A DNA stretch of 15,909 nt, taken from the NCBI GenBank assembly GCA_902783765.1, contig CACZSB010000130.1, forward strand, positions 1 to 15,909, read 5' to 3'. Positions 14,293 to 15,909 of the stretch are shown here, piece by piece (the first letter of the stretch is position 1; each line of letters opens with the position of its first letter). The DNA comes from an uncultured Lachnospiraceae bacterium (GTDB lineage: Bacteria > Bacillota > Clostridia > Lachnospirales > Lachnospiraceae). The position numbers and the translations under genes were made by a program. Under the pieces are notes generated by a model, which saw nothing but the letters and a program-made list of their open reading frames with translations, searched no databases and was not told where the DNA came from.

Positions 14293-15471
14293 ATGGAACA
14301 AAAAACATGCCCTCTTTTCGGTCGCTGCGGCGGCTGCTTTTACGACGGCGGGGATTATGAAGCGGAATTAAGACAGAAGGAAGAAAAGCTCCGGGCCCTC
14401 TTTGTCGGCGGCCCGGCCCCGGTGCTGCCGCCGGCGTTTTTTTCCTCTCCCGCCTACGAGGGCATCCTCCCCTCCCCCCTGCAGCGGGGCTACCGAAATA
14501 AAATGGAATTTTCCTTCGGAAACCAGGAAAAGGACGGCCCTTTGAATCTGGGGCTCCATCAGAAAAAAAGCTTTTTCAATATTCTTTCCGCCTCCTGCTG
14601 CCAGATTGCGCCCCCGGATTTTGGGCTGATTCTTCAGGCGGTGGAAGAATTCTTCCGCCGGCAGGGGACCAGCTTTTATCACAAAAAAAGCCACCAGGGC
14701 CTCCTGCGCCATCTGGTGCTGCGCCGCAGCGAAAGGGACGGGTCCCTGCTGATCAATCTGGTGACCAGCAGCGGCTTTGACCTGCAGGAGGAGCTGGTGT
14801 CCCTGCTAAGGAGCCTGCCCCTGGCGGGACCCATCGCCGGCATTCTCCATACCGAGAATAATTCCCTTTCCGACGCGGTGGTGCCGGAGTCGATCCATTT
14901 ATTATACGGGGAGGCGAAGCTGCGGGAGGAAATCTGCGGCCTGCATTTCGAGATTTCTCCCTTTTCCTTTTTCCAAACCAATACCCGGGGGGCGGAAAAA
15001 TTGTATGAAAAGGTTCGGGAATATATTGCGGTAACGCCGGATTCCCTGGTGTATGACCTTTACAGCGGCACCGGCACCATTGCCCAGGTACTGGCTCCGG
15101 TGGCGAGTCAGGTCTGGGGTGTGGAGCTGGTGGAGGAGGCGGTGGCTGCCGCCCGGGAAAACGCCGCCCTGAACGGTTTGAGTAATTGCCGCTTTCTGGC
15201 GGGAGATGTGCTGAAAAAGCTGGAGGAGCTGCCGCCGGAGCCGGATTATATCGTGCTGGATCCCCCCCGGGACGGGGTCAATCCCAAGGCCCTGGGGCGG
15301 CTGGCCGCCGCCGGGGCCCGGCGAGTGGTATATGTGGCCTGCAAGCCCGCCTCCCTGGTGCGGGACCTGCCGGCCTTCTACTGGGCCGGCTACCGGGTGG
15401 AAAAACTAAGCTTTGTAGACCTCTTCCCCAAAACGGACAATTGCGAAGCCGTGTGCCTTTTGAGTAAGTGA
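14293..15471 (+). CDS. rlmD: 23S rRNA (uracil-C5)-methyltransferase, RlmD/RumA family without TRAM domain
   Basis: This 392-residue SAM-dependent enzyme probably methylates a uridine to m5U in 23S rRNA. It begins directly with the iron-sulfur cluster motif C6-x5-C12-x2-C15, with C102 or C103 as the likely fourth ligand. The Rossmann domain has SPFSFFQTNT (222-231), the SAM motif VYDLYSGTGTIA (253-264), and LDPPRDGVN (322-330). The catalytic Cys350 is in YVACKPASLVRD and the general base is probably E385 in DNCEAV. E. coli RlmD (about 433 residues) has an N-terminal RNA-binding TRAM domain; this protein has none. Firmicute relatives (RlmCD) can modify two sites, so the exact target uridine is uncertain, and TrmA-like tRNA activity cannot be excluded. 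ATG 14293 is chosen for AGGAGA nine bases upstream; TTG 14275 lies within the terminator T-run. Confidence 0.92.
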   Translation: MEQKTCPLFGRCGGCFYDGGDYEAELRQKEEKLRALFVGGPAPVLPPAFFSSPAYEGILPSPLQRGYRNKMEFSFGNQEKDGPLNLGLHQKKSFFNILSASCCQIAPPDFGLILQAVEEFFRRQGTSFYHKKSHQGLLRHLVLRRSERDGSLLINLVTSSGFDLQEELVSLLRSLPLAGPIAGILHTENNSLSDAVVPESIHLLYGEAKLREEICGLHFEISPFSFFQTNTRGAEKLYEKVREYIAVTPDSLVYDLYSGTGTIAQVLAPVASQVWGVELVEEAVAAARENAALNGLSNCRFLAGDVLKKLEELPPEPDYIVLDPPRDGVNPKALGRLAAAGARRVVYVACKPASLVRDLPAFYWAGYRVEKLSFVDLFPKTDNCEAVCLLSK

Positions 15472-15591
15472 GATAAATTTAATACCTAAAATATTTAAAA
15501 CTTTAGGCAGTAAAGTCATGCCTATGGGAAGTAAGGCACCGGCACGATTATACATTCCTATATCATCAATTATCCCTACCCTTTAGTTTAT

Positions 15592-15618
15592 ACACTCGTG
15601 GTAACAATACACAAGTGT
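15592..15618. repeat. Inverted repeat upstream of the right-end promoter
   Basis: ACACTCGTG (15592-15600) and CACAAGTGT (15610-15618) pair at eight of nine positions around a nine-base loop. The repeat ends 33 bases before the -35 box, a position suited to an activator or repressor site. No T-run follows. Confidence 0.4.
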
Positions 15619-15651
15619 TCATGGTGGACATTATAATAGCAATCACCCAAA

Positions 15652-15681
15652 TTGACAGGAGTATCAACACAAGAGTATAAT
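15652..15681 (+). promoter_or_regulatory. Consensus sigma-A promoter for the right-end lipoprotein gene
   Basis: TTGACA (15652-15657) and TATAAT (15676-15681), both perfect, are 18 bp apart. Transcription would start near 15688, giving a leader of about 80 nt before the lipoprotein ATG. Confidence 0.75.
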
Positions 15682-15769
15682 AATCAAAAGACCAACAATA
15701 TCAATGCTTCCTTATTGGGTTGTCTTTGTATAAAGCATGTTTTATGTATGATGAATTAGAGGTGACAAA

Positions 15770-15909
15770 ATGAATAGAAAAGTATTCCTCTTATTGTTAT
15801 TTGGACTTGTACTTCCCTTGTTTTCGTGCCATTCCAAGATGGAAGTTCGTGATGTATCCTCTGAGGAAGAAAGAAACGAAACAGTTCTAAATTCAGAGCA
15901 CTTACAGAC
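15770..15909 (+). CDS. Lipoprotein N terminus (3' partial)
   Basis: The first 46 codons of a secreted lipoprotein run off the window end. A lipoprotein signal peptide is plain: MNRKVFLLLLFGLVLPLFSC, with LFSC as lipobox and Cys20 as the lipid site. Then follows a charged stretch (SKMEVRDVSSEEERNE). AGAGGTG lies five to six bases before the ATG. Codons are A/T-rich, unlike the genes to the left. A ten-codon frame (15744-15773) ends across this start by an ATGA overlap; I take it as chance. No function can be assigned from the visible part. Confidence 0.8.
   Translation, partial: MNRKVFLLLLFGLVLPLFSCHSKMEVRDVSSEEERNETVLNSEHLQ

Larger units (their letters stand above)
15472..15769. other. AT-rich intergenic stretch
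   Basis: These 298 bases are much richer in A/T than the genes to the left. They hold a short inverted repeat CCTAAA/TTTAGG (15485-15507), a longer hairpin (15592-15618), a perfect promoter (15652-15681) and its leader. A minus-strand frame through 15406-15591 reads like a protein fragment but is unproven. I see no standard terminator for the methyltransferase here. Confidence 0.6.

Noticed and set aside
15485..15507. CCTAAA/TTTAGG as a terminator for the methyltransferase
   Set aside because: The stem is only six pairs, weak, and has no T-run after it.
15518..15586. 22-codon + strand frame starting ATGCCTATGGGA
   Set aside because: It has no SD, is very short and shows no recognisable signal.
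15704..15733. Nine-codon frame in the leader of the last lipoprotein as a leader peptide
   Set aside because: It has no SD and no run of regulatory codons, and nothing in the leader suggests alternative hairpins.

Overview
The window reads as a chromosomal segment of a Gram-positive anaerobe of the Clostridia type. The grounds are AGGAGG-like ribosome binding sites, sigma-A promoters, GC-rich hairpin plus T-run terminators, several lipoproteins, a PcrA-type helicase, and an RR/ABC/HK module typical of Firmicutes. Composition is uneven. Most genes are GC-rich (40 of 60 bases G/C at 12601-12660), the hydrolase is lower (28 of 60 at 11161-11220), and the right end is AT-rich (19 of 60 at 15661-15720). 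I cannot name the genus. All genes called with confidence are on the + strand.

Layout. (1) 1-2481: the end of a sugar-type ABC importer operon, with a MalG-like permease cut by the window edge and an extracellular solute-binding lipoprotein that also carries a C-terminal membrane or sorting-like tail. (2) 2485-6187: a promoter, a 1191-residue lipoprotein made of five tandem repeats of about 225 residues, and a strong terminator. (3) 6229-10362: a response regulator, an ABC ATPase, two ABC-2 permeases and a histidine kinase. The order and an E in place of the Q-loop glutamine resemble peptide/lantibiotic immunity or resistance modules. A contiguous pair of 11-bp direct repeats between the regulator and the transporter is a likely operator. 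Degenerate copies of a short dispersed repeat lie inside and at the end of this block, and one appears to supply the kinase stop codon. (4) 10478-11560: a membrane-anchored alpha/beta hydrolase of different composition. (5) 11588-13935: pcrA/uvrD helicase with its own extended -10 promoter. (6) 13943-15471: a very strong promoter, a 65-residue acidic single-pass membrane protein, a terminator that abuts the next ribosome binding site, and a 23S rRNA m5U methyltransferase of the RlmD/TrmA family. (7) 15472-15909: an AT-rich intergenic stretch with a hairpin and a perfect-consensus promoter, then the start of a further lipoprotein cut by the window end.

How the parts work together. Region 1 is nutrient uptake. 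Region 3 is a self-contained sense-and-export unit, probably induced by a membrane-active compound. Regions 5 and 6 are housekeeping DNA repair and rRNA modification. The most unusual parts are the five-repeat lipoprotein, the doubly anchored binding protein, the regulator operator and the terminator that sits on the methyltransferase ribosome binding site.
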